Below, piece by piece: positions 38,701 through 49,019 of a stretch of DNA of 64,000 nucleotides (its first letter is position 1; each line of letters opens with the position of its first letter). This stretch comes from Leishmania donovani (taxonomy: Eukaryota; Euglenozoa; Kinetoplastea; Trypanosomatida; Trypanosomatidae). The position numbers and the translations under genes are program-made. Below the pieces are notes generated by a model, which searched no databases, was not told the origin of the DNA, and saw only the letters and a program-made list of their open reading frames with translations. The stretch is from positions 2,378,333 to 2,442,332 of the forward strand of contig NC_018263.1 in NCBI RefSeq assembly GCF_000227135.1, written 5' to 3'.

Positions 38701-40138
38701 CCTGCATGGCGCAGTGGCGGTGCGTCATATCCTCCAGTTGTCGCGTTGTCTCTATGAGCCTCGCATCAGTCTGCTCGTACTGCTGTGTCAGCAGGCGAAG
38801 ACGCTCTTGCAGTCCGCAGATGGTGTCGTCCTTCTGGCGGAGAAACGCATCATCGACGGCGGGTTCGAGAAACGACGACGTCTCGCTACCCCGATGCGTT
38901 AGTCGCGGTGCCAGAGGACTGCTTGCCAGCTTTCCGTCGTCGTGCGGGGGGATGCCTAAGTCAGCTTCGGGGCCACCAGGCTCCGATGCCAGTTCCTTGG
39001 CAGAAGGCGACGACGCAGCTGCAACGCCGGCCTGTCTCCGATACCGACTAAGCTCTCCACGCACTGACTTGAGCTCTTGCAGCAAATCGCGCACTTTGCG
39101 ACCGCGCGAGTCGCGGCGCAGCCGATCAGACTCCGCCTGCAGCTCCTCGTTCTGCTTCATCAAAAAGTACGCGCGTCGCTGCCAGTACTCTCTCGGACGG
39201 GGCAGCTCTGAAGAGGGGCCCATCTCCGGCCCGCTTCCACCTGTCAACTTGCCGCTTGTGGCCACAGCTGCTGACGTGTCAACAGCAGCGATAGCGTCCG
39301 CGTCAGCAGCTTCATCGCCCTCGTCGACTATGCTGTCTGTGATGCCGTGCAGAGAGCGTAGCAGGACGTGCGTGCGCTGCAGCTGCTGCTGAAGGTTCTG
39401 CACCTCCATTTTCTTATTCATCAGCTCACGCGTCAGTGCGAGCCATGCATCCTCTGTACGCAGCTGGCTACGAGGCAGGGGCTCCGCGCCGAGCTTCGTC
39501 TTCATTGACGGCGACGTGGCACGGCGGGCCGAGTGCACACGCGAGCGCAGCTGGTGCGGCAGCGGCTTGTGTGCTGAGTACAGTGTAGCTGGCGCAACGA
39601 CCTGTGGTGCTTCGCTCGTTAGCGTTTTCGCGGCATATGGACTGTACTCATCCGCGGAGGGTCTTGGTGCCGTTGTTCGTCGAGGTGAGGGCGTGTGCGT
39701 TTCAGACGCTGCCGGTACATGTATACGGCCACACGCACCACCGTACAAATACCGTAGCTGACGCGCTGTCCCTCGGGTATCGCCTTTGCTATGGAAACGT
39801 GCAGCAGTGTCGGTGGCGGGTTTGCACGGAGCACGAATGGCATGGGGAGATGGGCCGGCATGGGTCCCCCATGGGGCCGAATTTGTCAAAAGGGAAGACA
39901 GATGCACACGCTTCGCGAAGGTGCCAGGCGGGGACGAGCTTGAGGGACGTGCGGTCGCAGCCGTCGACGCATCACCGACAGTGCCACCGCCGAGGTAGAT
40001 GCGCTTGAACTCCATCGTGCTCAGGAAGCGACTGCCAGGCAAAAGCTGCGTTGCCTCCTCCCTTGCCGTGAGAGGAGAGCGAGCATAGATGCCCTCCTCG
40101 CCCGTGTCGGCGGGGCGCAAGTGGTGCTCTGATGACAT
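35732..40138 (-). CDS. Large coiled-coil protein of unknown function
   Basis: The protein has 1468 aa from the ATG at 40138 (MSSEHHLRPADTGEEGIYAR). No enzyme domain is visible. Residues about 225-275 (AWLALTRELMNKKMEVQNLQ onward) and about 325-665 form heptad-rich coiled coil with many Gln/Glu/Arg (for example EELQAESDRLRR-type and QQAVRAMEKKYQEQCAEQ segments). The N-terminal 220 residues and everything after 670 are Ser/Thr/Ala/Pro-rich and probably disordered, with acidic patches such as DDYSDGEGSYGDDE. This layout suits a cytoskeletal or basal-body/flagellar scaffold, but that is inference from composition. The long plus-strand frames inside it are shadows. Confidence 0.8.
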   Translation of the reverse strand: MSSEHHLRPADTGEEGIYARSPLTAREEATQLLPGSRFLSTMEFKRIYLGGGTVGDASTAATARPSSSSPPGTFAKRVHLSSLLTNSAPWGTHAGPSPHAIRAPCKPATDTAARFHSKGDTRGTARQLRYLYGGACGRIHVPAASETHTPSPRRTTAPRPSADEYSPYAAKTLTSEAPQVVAPATLYSAHKPLPHQLRSRVHSARRATSPSMKTKLGAEPLPRSQLRTEDAWLALTRELMNKKMEVQNLQQQLQRTHVLLRSLHGITDSIVDEGDEAADADAIAAVDTSAAVATSGKLTGGSGPEMGPSSELPRPREYWQRRAYFLMKQNEELQAESDRLRRDSRGRKVRDLLQELKSVRGELSRYRRQAGVAAASSPSAKELASEPGGPEADLGIPPHDDGKLASSPLAPRLTHRGSETSSFLEPAVDDAFLRQKDDTICGLQERLRLLTQQYEQTDARLIETTRQLEDMTHRHCAMQVEWKALMELPQELARTQQQLAVARARLLDCDREMAAFHQVFDTQSSPATLRAIIDERDHLVELLQQSRENEAALREEAQAAQQQAVRAMEKKYQEQCAEQRAMARDREAQQEETIQKLRKQVAALEHVLEVQRGAYEGQLAEYAEEREAELTKRLLESLRRPENGMESIALSAPRSLGTAASVRPTLPDGQPPTTDVSRLSACEASLMSTPARASSSLRCPSAEHAQADPMLRTASFLESVTSPCSAGGAANATVAQGDDAFPADRVAGKSTLSFMPDTTDSNSSYDSLTGDSQDDVTSLSSASARQSRRIIGGSTSSTTRTRGGERVRYVTVRKELADDCAAAATDEARVTAAFSSSTDDYSDGEGSYGDDETVEKASGPDSGSSVVCSADSSTQLTSGAEGVAKQQQIATNTANTAPAKVHSYVIDLPAPPIAVVSPVSILINRTTMTGPLFSSSVRAVVHSPDISSQRTASAADLTHTQQTLPDISEATSSGSFSASSSTSSALNSPHSGDDDGPSPRADSNRSEPHGGPLQPMEKGSVAKFNSSSIAGSAALAEAATRRMPPLPDPNVAAPLPMFLAGRQPPELEEAVATASFKAAPRANERRSSLSLVSSPGANALTTVHPRGGVPIPSPVAVTPAVASNLYPQRRSSSFMVTGVYNDDDFGGVGAGMSRGGVSSRMLSNDHSTTVDLTNQYSGNASFDFVGALAERHRLEDMQNAFLSFRLSSTANATIGGDVGGEMSAFPMEGSGNINSGRFAVMGTGAVGLRKTPSPFGSDALEVSEPVLSTSHHKGDEKATGSTAAIANASRQGEDRASGDGGSAGSMEVPYPDDDEDMTSISAYRVTAGTREREEAPLADALSYTGPTGGSALSKVPSEDASAAKNPVPETTMQSILAVDAARDASASPMAIASSLGSCGNLVPSAKTPPPEEQAILSFGFEDMGRATLQAEDVESAAPPAAAAITEAAAVPSFVPLPPRVAVPAPPST

Positions 40139-40165
40139 GGACTTGGTGACAGATGGCGTGTATCA

Positions 40166-40198
40166 CTCAATTGGGAAGGGAAGCGTGAAGCAAGCCCC
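40166..40198 (-). promoter_or_regulatory. Candidate trans-splice acceptor for the coiled-coil gene
   Basis: Pyrimidine-rich minus-strand sequence (about 40170-40195) is followed by an AG at 40166-40167, giving a 27-base 5' UTR before the ATG at 40138. Confidence 0.4.
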
Positions 40199-42548
40199 AG
40201 ATAACTAAAACAGCGGCTGATAAGGTGCGAGGGCTGCGCTCTCTCGCCTGTGCACCCTGCCGCCTATCCCTTCCTCCCTTTCTCCCAGTGACTTGCAACA
40301 GAAAATAATAATACTAAAGCGCGGAGAGCTGTCACGCGGGGCGGTGCATCTCTCTGCAGAGGAGGCAAAAAGAAAGAGAAGGACGAGAGAGCCGACGCGT
40401 GGCCTCGAGTGCCGCGGCGAGGGCTTCTCTCGTATTGAGAATGGGCGGGGGGGGGCAAAAGGTGAACTACATGTAAGGGCGACAGGAATTTTGCAAAAAG
40501 AAAAAGAGACGTGTGCCGTGTCTGTCTCAGTGAATGGTGGGAGGCAAAGAGGGACGTCACAGACAGACGTGTCTGATAACGGTGAGTTCTGGGGCGATGA
40601 ACGACAGCGAAAGAGTGAATGCGGACGCTGGCGAGGAGCGAAGATGGGGAAGATGAGAGGAAGGAAGCCAATGCTCGATCGCCTGCATCCGACAAGCATG
40701 TGGAGTTCGCCTTTCAAAGTGAAGTCCGCGAAGGGGCACCGGCTAACGCGCGGGGCGTGTGAAACTTGAACAAGCACACACAGAAAAAAAAGGCCGACGT
40801 GCAACGGCCAGTAACTCAACAGCAGTCACATCAAAGAGCCCAGTAGAGACGCGTCGTCCGCGAGCTCCCTTTTCTTTTCGAGTGCGCGTCCATCCATAGT
40901 TCAGTGTGGCTGCTGGATGCTTTACTTTTTTTTTGAGCGCGCCGGAGGGGGGATATTGTTCCTCGCTCGATTCCGTTCGCTGCTGCCGCGGTGCATATTT
41001 CTGTGGGCTGCAGCGCAAGATCTGCATGCAGATGCGCGAGACACAGACACACCGGGGAGGGTTGCGGATGAGCAAGCAATTCAGCTACTGTACAACCGCG
41101 TTTGTGTGTTAAAAAAGGTAAAGTCGGATATGCGCTTCAGCGCTTGTGTGTGTGTGTGTGGAGGGGGGAAGTAATGCACAAGCGGAGGGGAGGGGAGTGC
41201 TGCGCTGGCGACGAGGTGAAGGAGAACGCGAGATAAAAAAGGCGAAGCTGTGATTGCAGCCGACACGCGCAGCCATAGGAACAGTTTAAAGAAAAAAAAG
41301 AAGGGGCGGCGGACTATACTCCACGCACGCATACACAAACAAAGAGAGAGACACGTTCGAAGCACGAAAGCGAAGCGTGTGCCCTTGGATCGCAGACACA
41401 CACACACACTAACACTATCGCTCTCTGCGACTCTGTCGCCTTCGACACTCGCCGAGATCCTGTTCTCGCATCGCTGCGCCATCGCCACGCGGAAGCAAAA
41501 GACACAGAGGGAAAGAGGGAACGACGGGCGCAAAAAAAAAAGAAGGACGGTGACAACAGAAGAAAGTGGCGCGACGAGGTATTTCCTTACAGTACGTCCG
41601 TTCCCTGCCATGGAGCACGAGGTCACCCCACTCGAGCCCCGACTCTGCCACAGGCCCCATCTGTCTGATGCGAAGCAGCGCTAGACAAGCATTGCAGCAA
41701 TGCGCCGACTTCGTTATCGGAGCATGGCCCCGGCCTCAAGTTCTATGCACCCATCCGCTTCTCGGGTCGCCTCACCGCCGCTCCCCCATTGTGCCGGTCG
41801 ACACACCTGGTGCATCCCCCTTTGGGGTGGCGCTCAGACTCCCCACACCAGTAGGGAAGTGCGAGAGTCGGGTGAGATCCGTTCGAGTCACGCCGACGCT
41901 CTGCCTAATCGTGTGGATGGCACAAGCGTGTGCACTTTCGCAGGTCGCTCCGGCGCAACGCCATATAGGACCTCGTTGCTGACATCAGTAGCAGTGAATC
42001 GCGCTGATTTACCCAGGTCGCAGATATATGACCCTGTCAGCACCAGAGGAGGTACAGCATTGGCAAAAGATACGAGAGGGAGGGCTCTCTGTGTGACGAA
42101 GCCACGCAGAGTTAGGGTAGTGAACGCCAAGACACCGCGCTACGGTGTCTCCATGCCCCAGAGAGAGACATGAGGAAGGCGCAGAAAAAAAAAGACACTT
42201 ATGCACATGCGCACGGGGTGGGGGGAACGCGGAAAAGACGTCCACGCACGTCGCACCAAACACACATGTGATGGCCAAGGTGGACCTGGCACGTGCACGC
42301 GCGCGTACACCCACACAAGCCAAATTAAATGGATCTCATAAACGCTCACGAGGCAGTCGCGCACACGCAACTGTGCACGGACAAGCTAGGGCGCAGCGAA
42401 GTCGTTTGAGTAATCCATTTCAAGAATCAGAGAAGACGCACCAAAACGCCCCATCAGCAGAACACATAGGAAGATAGAAAGAAACGGGGAGGAGAAGCCG
42501 AGATCCTTACCGGGATAGAGGCAACGCATGCAGAAGCCATATAGCTGG
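40199..42548. other. Intergenic between ARL3 and the coiled-coil gene
   Basis: About 2.35 kb with no gene. It holds G and A runs near 40447-40455 and 40782-40790, a TG repeat near 41146-41160, CA repeats near 41396-41409, and a block of non-repetitive GC-rich DNA at about 41630-42020 described separately. Confidence 0.55.
41630..42020. repeat. Possible degenerate SIDER-type retroposon
   Basis: This 390-base block differs from its surroundings: it is GC-balanced, without homopolymers, and without a coding frame. Words such as CGCTCAGACTCCCCACACCA and GATCCGTTCGAGTCACGCC resemble my memory of Leishmania SIDER2 short interspersed degenerate retroposons, which sit in 3' UTRs and can destabilise mRNAs. 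The position here, in the 3' region of ARL3, fits. The identification rests on recall and was not aligned. Confidence 0.4.
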
Positions 42549-43085
42549 TCACTTCTTCACCTGCTTCACGGCCCAGCTGATGCCCTCATCCAGCCCCTCG
42601 CCTGTTTTGGCTGAGCACGCCTGAATGTGCCAGCGTCGGTCTCGCAAATCTGTCAGGTTGAGTGCTACGGAGACCTCTTCTACCGACATCGCACCCAGCA
42701 AATCCTGCTTGTTCGCGAAGACCAGCATTGGCACCCCTGCCACCTTCTCTTCCTCCAGGAGGTGTTCCAGCTCACGGCGTGCCTCGCGGATGCGCCGAGG
42801 ATCAGCCGCATCGATGACGTAGATGACGACGTCCGCCTCTTTGAAGTACTGTCGCCAGTAGTAGCGCGCCGCGCGCTGGCCTCCCATATCCCAAACGTTG
42901 ATCTTGATTCCGCCGGTAACAAGCTTCTTAATCTGAAATCCCTGCGTGGACGCGACGTGCGAGATATCCTCGTCACTGAGCTGGCGCAGGATGCTTGTCT
43001 TGCCAGCGTTGTCGAGACCTAGAATCAAAATACCCGCCGGTCTACTGGTGGGGCGGATCCGCATCAAGAAGTCTAAGATGCCCAT
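42549..43085 (-). CDS. ARL3: ARL3-like small GTPase
   Basis: ARL3 is a ciliary/flagellar Arf-like GTPase that releases lipidated cargo from carriers such as PDE6D and UNC119. The protein has 178 aa, the family's usual length, from the ATG at 43085. All nucleotide motifs are intact: GLDNAGKT at 23-30, Thr47, WDMGGQR at 65-71 with catalytic Gln70, NKQD at 125-128, and CSAKTGEG near the end. The sequence GILILGLDNAGKTSILRQLS, then DEDISHVASTQGFQIK, is much closer to ARL3 than to ARL2 or ARF. Gly2 is present and the N-terminal helix is amphipathic. The RABL6-like gene lies about 0.9 kb upstream in the same unit. Confidence in ARL3 over ARL2 is high but not absolute. Confidence 0.9.
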   Translation of the reverse strand: MGILDFLMRIRPTSRPAGILILGLDNAGKTSILRQLSDEDISHVASTQGFQIKKLVTGGIKINVWDMGGQRAARYYWRQYFKEADVVIYVIDAADPRRIREARRELEHLLEEEKVAGVPMLVFANKQDLLGAMSVEEVSVALNLTDLRDRRWHIQACSAKTGEGLDEGISWAVKQVKK

Positions 43086-43989
43086 GACAGCTGCCTACTC
43101 GTCCTCGTGTCATCGCCTGCCCTCCCTCCCACCCACACACACCTCGTGCACGCTTATGCGTCGTACTGTCTTATGTTGAGAGGTGGTGGTAAAGGTTTCC
43201 GCTCGCAAGGCGACGAGCTTCGCAGACGCATGAAGTAAAGCGTTTGCAGTAGCGCAGATGAGAATACTGGCAGGAGCATGTATCCCTGCACGTCGCGCAC
43301 ATCTCCGGCGGCATCACATCCACGGCTGCAAGGTGTGCAAGGTGCACAACCGGTCAAGTCGGAGAAGGAAAGAGAGAGGGTACGTGGAGAAGGAAGGTGA
43401 GGAGGGCGACAGAATCACACAGACGGCGAGGCGGCAAAGGACAAGCAAAAGGGCATGGCATCTATCGCCGAGTCGGCAGCTGAGGTGACAGCATCCTGCG
43501 CGCTGAGGAGGTGGAAAAAGGGTGGATGCGAACGTCGCGACGGATGAACCGCAAAATAGAAACCGCAGGCAGCGCCGACCTCAAGGCGAGAGACGCTGGC
43601 GCATGCACACACACAAGCGCCTAAGGCCTCTCCTCTTCGAGAGAAGCGCACATGCATTCGCCTGCATGCAGTTGTGGAGCCAGAATACTCCCCGTGCATC
43701 TCGGGGTAATTTGGCGATGCTCACTTTCTCTTGCACGTACATGTTGGGCTCCTTCCTCTCCAGGTCCTCATCTCCATTCGGCCTCTGCGAATAGATCGAG
43801 ACGAGGGAGGAAGGCAGCGGGGGACAGTCGACAAAAAAATAAAGTGAAGAAGCGTGCAGAGAGGATGTGCGAGAGGCTCGGGCGAGAGAGTCACCACCGA
43901 CGTCGTCGGCGCAGTCAATCCCTCGCTTCCCCTCCCCCCTTCACCTTCCTCACCGTGCTGAAATCACTTCCATCACAGCCACCGCATCG
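43086..43989. other. Intergenic
   Basis: About 0.9 kb between the RABL6-like and ARL3 genes. No gene, RNA or clear repeat. No strong polypyrimidine tract directly upstream of ARL3 was found. Confidence 0.5.
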
Positions 43990-46206
43990 CTACACCAGAA
44001 CTAAGTCGAAACTTCCATTGTCCACCTCCCCCGGCTCCTCAGCCACGGCGGCCACCGCGTTCCCGTCCGCCGCATCACGGTGCTTCTTTCGGTGGTGACG
44101 ACGGTTCCCACGAGCCTCAGAATCGCCGGTTGCCAAGTGCCGTGACTTTTTCGCTCTCTGTGTCAGCCGCATTTCCTGCTGTGCGGAATCAAGCTCAGTA
44201 GCGCGTCGCACCACTGCATCGTCGGGACCACTGCCCGCAGTGGCGATAGGCACATCTGTCGTGAGCGCAGCCTTCATCTGCGCGAGGATAATGGACACGT
44301 CGGCCTGTAAAACAGGGTCTGGCGCAGCGGCCTGAGCAGAGGCGGGAATGCTTGCCCTCGGAACCACGCGCTGCGTTCTCAAGGTGCGGGCAGTGCGTGA
44401 GCCAGGGTCCACGGACTGATGGGCAGCAGAGGTCGGTGTCGCAGGATCGACCTCTGGCGCCGCGCCATCCAATTCGTCTTTCTCTCCCTCCTCGGCGAAG
44501 AAGTCGTCCACGGACACACTGGCATCGTGCACCATATCAGCAGCCAAGGAGCCAACCACGTCCTCTGCCAGCGGTCGCACAACCTGAGGAGCGGGCAGCG
44601 GAGATGGCAGCTCCTCCGACAGCGATGGGGGCGTCAAGCCAGAGACGCCCGCGTTGGCATTAGCAACAGCAGAGTCGTCTTGTGCCAGCCCTTCAGGTGT
44701 TCGATTCAGGGTTGGCAGCTGTGCAGTCGCGGCGTCGAAGTGATGCTCGACAGGGGGACGTTTCGCCGCCACCCAGGCACGACTACTCGCCGCACCCGAG
44801 GCAGAGGAGGATGAGGACGAGCGAGGCGACGATTGGCCCGACGCGTCGCAGTCGATATTGCCCAGAAACAGCCTCATGGCCTCCGCGTCACTCATCGGAC
44901 GGGTGAGCGAAGTATGTTGCGGATGCGTGCCGTTCCCGCCCCCGTTCACGCAGCTGGTTCCATTACTAACGGTGGTCACGACAGCGCTGGAGCGGTGCTG
45001 CATTCGAAGGCCTCCAGAGTCCGACTCCAACGCTGGCGTCGTGCTGGCCTGCACCTCAGTGATCGCGACAGAGGGGTGATCTGAAGCCTGCGCAGTATCT
45101 CTCATTGAAGTGTGCGCTGCTGTCTTCAACGAAGATCCTGCAGAAGCGTTCAGAGACAGAGGCGGCGCTGACGCTGGGGTGTGCGGTCCAGCTCTCAGCG
45201 CCTCAGCAGGCGGCGGCTTCCCTGACGCTGGTGCTTGGTCGGCACGGGCGCCCCCAGCTGATGCTGTGCCGGTTGGTGGGGTACGTGTTGAATCGAAACC
45301 AGCAATAGGTGCGGCCTGTTGACGCGCTAGGAGTGCGAAGAGTTGCTGAGCTCGCACCTCCTCCGCTGTGATGCGGACCAGCGTGCTGGCCACGTGCAGA
45401 GCTCGCACCACGCCCAGCATTCCTGCTCCTGTCTGAGCGCTCAGTATCGCAGTCATGGGACGCACCGAGAACTCAGCTGGAGCCTGGCGGCCCTCTAGCA
45501 CGCGGTGCACGAGCCCCGTGGTTGCTCGACGCACGCGGTTACACCACGCCTGCACCTCATCCAGTCGGACGACCCCGCTAGCGCCGGTGAGCGGCTCCAC
45601 ATCGGAGAAGTTCAGGGCGTACAGGATGCAGCTCGTGGGGGGCACGTGCAGCGTTTCCTGCTTCGCGTACTCCCATGAGCTGCGCTGACGAGGGTCGATC
45701 ATGAAGATGACGAGTTGACACCCAGCGTACATATCGAGCAACCGCGCATCTGCCGCCACGCGCAGAGCCTCGTGAAGCTGGACTGTTGGGATATGACCGG
45801 CCATGGCTGCGCCGGTGTTCGCCGACGAGGACGAGGTGGATCGCTGGCGACCCTCCTCGACGACCTCCCAGATGTCCACCTTCGTGCCCTCGTGTGGGGC
45901 GCAAAGCTCCCCTTGCAGCCGCATCGTCGAAGCGATGATCTCGGTAGACGGGGTGTACCGCGCCGGCAGCGGGTGGCCGCTTAGGCGCGCCATCAAAGTG
46001 CTCTTGCCAGTCGCACGGGTGCCGCGCAGCACAACCTTCATGTTGTAGCGCGTCCCCCTCTTCATTTCCTCCCGCACCTGAGCGGAGAGAGGCCATACCC
46101 CGCTGCCCAACTGCTGCGACGACGCGCCGCTGCCGCCTCTCAAAGTGCGGTCGGAGGATGCCGTGAAGGGGCCCCACAGCGACTGCACGTAGCTGATGAA
46201 CGACAT
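43990..46206 (-). CDS. RABL6 (Parf)-like Rab-related protein
   Basis: RABL6 proteins carry a divergent Rab-like domain followed by a long disordered tail; in animals they act in cell-cycle control and centrosome/cilium biology. The protein has 738 aa from the ATG at 46206 (MSFISYVQSLWGPF); the six extra codons upstream start with GTG and were dropped. The block KRGTRYNMKVVLRGTRATGK matches the RABL6 P-loop region (GTRATGKS at 62-69). TPSTEI follows as in RABL6. The usual WDTAGQ motif is replaced by VDIWEVVEEG, also a RABL6 trait, and NKxD is not recognisable (LNFSDVE at the place). The tail is Ser/Ala/Pro-rich, includes VSVDDFFAEEGEKDELDG and ends in a basic stretch with RRHHRKKHRD. It may bind nucleotide but probably hydrolyses poorly. 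Confidence 0.8.
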   Translation of the reverse strand: MSFISYVQSLWGPFTASSDRTLRGGSGASSQQLGSGVWPLSAQVREEMKRGTRYNMKVVLRGTRATGKSTLMARLSGHPLPARYTPSTEIIASTMRLQGELCAPHEGTKVDIWEVVEEGRQRSTSSSSANTGAAMAGHIPTVQLHEALRVAADARLLDMYAGCQLVIFMIDPRQRSSWEYAKQETLHVPPTSCILYALNFSDVEPLTGASGVVRLDEVQAWCNRVRRATTGLVHRVLEGRQAPAEFSVRPMTAILSAQTGAGMLGVVRALHVASTLVRITAEEVRAQQLFALLARQQAAPIAGFDSTRTPPTGTASAGGARADQAPASGKPPPAEALRAGPHTPASAPPLSLNASAGSSLKTAAHTSMRDTAQASDHPSVAITEVQASTTPALESDSGGLRMQHRSSAVVTTVSNGTSCVNGGGNGTHPQHTSLTRPMSDAEAMRLFLGNIDCDASGQSSPRSSSSSSASGAASSRAWVAAKRPPVEHHFDAATAQLPTLNRTPEGLAQDDSAVANANAGVSGLTPPSLSEELPSPLPAPQVVRPLAEDVVGSLAADMVHDASVSVDDFFAEEGEKDELDGAAPEVDPATPTSAAHQSVDPGSRTARTLRTQRVVPRASIPASAQAAAPDPVLQADVSIILAQMKAALTTDVPIATAGSGPDDAVVRRATELDSAQQEMRLTQRAKKSRHLATGDSEARGNRRHHRKKHRDAADGNAVAAVAEEPGEVDNGSFDLVLV

Positions 46207-46246
46207 GATTGAAAAGGGCAACACAGGATCTGGGCCGGAGAGCCTC

Positions 46247-46325
46247 CTTTAAAAAGAGTACAGACATGAAGCGGGAAGGTCAGCAAGGCGAAGGAGAAGC
46301 AAGGGCGAAAGAAAAGGAAGCAGAC
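46247..46325 (-). promoter_or_regulatory. Candidate trans-splice acceptor for the RABL6-like gene
   Basis: Pyrimidine-rich minus-strand sequence at about 46270-46325 and again at 46251-46257 precedes an AG at 46247-46248. The resulting 5' UTR is 40 bases, and the first ATG in it is 46206. Confidence 0.45.
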
Positions 46326-49019
46326 AACACGCTGCAGGGCACAAGCGCCACGCGAAAAAAAAAAAGGAACGGCGTGGCAGTGCACCTATCAAGGAAGAAA
46401 GAAAAACAAGCAACGAGAAGGCAACAACGAGCACAGGGGTATGCAATAATGGGGCGTTATGTGTGTCTGTTTGTGTCAGCGAGGAAAAGGGAGACGCGAG
46501 GGTGGGCGTTCAAGCGTCGCTTTCGTCATGCGGTGCAGCTGTTCGGGTGGACAGGCATGCGCTTGATAGCTGCCGCCTCTCTCTCTGGTAGTCGGTAACT
46601 ATCGATTTCCTTTGTTGAGGAAGTCACGGCCAGCTCATCAGCGTGGAAGCCGGTGTACGCAGAGTTCGGCCAGTACCACAAGCGTGTGGGGTGGGGGTGT
46701 GCGCCGGTGCGTGAGGACCCAGGGAAGCTCTGCGAATAGGTCAACCGAGGTGCACAGCAGTGGATGGTCTAGCACGTCCGTTCAGTTCGTCGCGCAGAAC
46801 ACGGGCCAGGCCACGCTGAAGTGTCGACAAAAAAAAAAAAACATGAGAGAGGGAGAGAGCCGAGGGCGAAGAGGAGAGCAGACGTGCTGAGGTGAGAACC
46901 AGTAGCAACTATATGAGCTGACGTGAGGGGAAATGGAGGACAAGCTGCACCAATACGCACGCACATAGGCGCGACGCATTCAATGGTCGCTGCATTCTTC
47001 ATCTAGTAGAAAGCGACTCAGGCAACGGAAGAGTGCAGTGGCACTACAAGAAGTGCATCCGGTCTCAGAGTAACTGTAGAGTGTTTGCTCGAAACTGGGG
47101 GCAACAGCACAGAACGATGTCGATGACAGCCTTTCCTGTCAAAGTCCCTCTACCATCGTCCCTCCGCTCACCCATCGTGGCTAGGGTAAGGGACACCTTC
47201 CGAGTCCTATATATGTGCTCGTGTGTGCGTGTGTGTGTATTCTCTCTTCGTGTTGAGATGAAGGCGTTAAGGCACGCTTGAGTCGGCGTCGGCGCACACA
47301 CATACTCGCCTGCACACATGCAGCTTCGCGCAAGAAACTGGATCGCTTTTTTTTGTTTGGGGGAGAGGACGGCATGCCGTCACCTCTTTGCGGGCGCACC
47401 AACAGACACCGAGGCTACACAACAGACAGAGGAACAAAACGAACGCAAAAGCTGCAGCGAGAGGGACACGAAAGACTGAACACGGAGAGGGCAGAAGGCG
47501 CAGTCATCGCACCCGCTGTTCTTTCTCCGTCTCGTTCTTTTGCTGGTTAGCAGAGAAGCAGTAGAGAAAATTGCTCACACATGGACGCAGGCATGCGCAC
47601 CTACGATCGTCCACACGAGGGAGGAGGAAAAAAAGGTGGGCAGCGGTGGAAAAAGAGGGGGGGGGGACAGAGAGACAAAAAAAAACAGCAAAGCCTGGTA
47701 AGCACGTCACAAAGAAAATCGAAAATGGAAGAGAAGCAGTATTAGCCACTGCGAGCCTACACACACACAGAAAGACAAACACGCATAAAGAGGAGACGCA
47801 GAGCGGGGTAAGGGCAAGTGAGAAAGATGAAACCCAGCGCAGCCAGCCACAGAAAGACAGAGAGGGCCATATTTACAAAAAAAGGTGTGAAACAAAGGAC
47901 GGCGGCGTACGACACACACAGACACACGCATATGCAGACGCGCGATAAAAAAAAAGGAAAGGATGGCAACGACCGCAACAAGAAAAGAAGGAAAGAGAAG
48001 GAGGGTCAATAGGGGGACGGCGGAGTGCAGCGGGGTCAGTAAGCACGGCAGAAGTAGCCTCCAGCAACGGGAGGTAGGAAAAAAAACGGTAAGCAGATAA
48101 ATAAGAAGTGTGGCAGGCGGGAGGCTTGGAGAAGCAGGAGTTAGGGATCTGAGTCGGCAGGTCATGAGAGCAGCACACGTCATTCTCTCTCCTACGCTGG
48201 TGTACAAAGTCGAGAACTATGCAGCATGACGACTCCTCCACCGGATGCCAGCGTCCCCACGATATCTCGGCGATGCTCTCTAAAGTTACAGTCTTCGTAC
48301 TAATGACTGATTGAGAATACTATTCCCCCCCCCCCCTGCTCTGGTCTTTTGTGATGGAGATGGCGAGCATGCCCGTAGAACTTGGTGGGCGTGTGCGGGC
48401 GGACGTATTCTACTCGTTTGCTTGCTGTGCATCCGACAGACACGTTGAGCAACACAAGAGCCATAAAAGGCCTTTGCCGTTCCCTTCACATCCGTAGTTG
48501 CCCATCCTATAACCTCTAACATGAAGCAGCTCTGTGGAAGCGTACGTTCGTTTGCATAGTGCGGAGGTCGCAAGCTTCCGGTAACTTCTGGTATTCGCGA
48601 ATATGGCACAGAGAAAGCTCACCGGGATGCGTGCTTGGGGATGTGATGATCAGCCGCTACCGCATGCAGCCGTATGCATTAATCCCCTATGATGCGCACG
48701 AAAACAAAAACAAAATGCGTAAATGTGCCAGTTGTGGAACAAGACATCATTCTCCGTCCGTCCGCCTTCCTTGCCTGAGTACGGAATCCACCGGAGCGCG
48801 CGCTCACCTTCGTGGCTTTGCGTTCTCACTTATCCACCCCGTCACAAAGAGGGTGGGAGTGGCAACAACGTCTACAGAAAGAGGGAGATGCCGCTATGCA
48901 GTAACAAAAAAAAAAAAAACATTTTTCCTTTCCCACGCGCCCTTTCACCACGAGCCCGCCCACAAAGATGTACACGGGTACACGACTACAGTTCACCTGC
49001 CTTCTGCTGCGCCACGGCT

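Noticed and set aside
41870..41900. tRNA B-box-like word (GTTCGAGTC)
   Set aside because: No A box or cloverleaf upstream; it lies inside the retroposon-like block.
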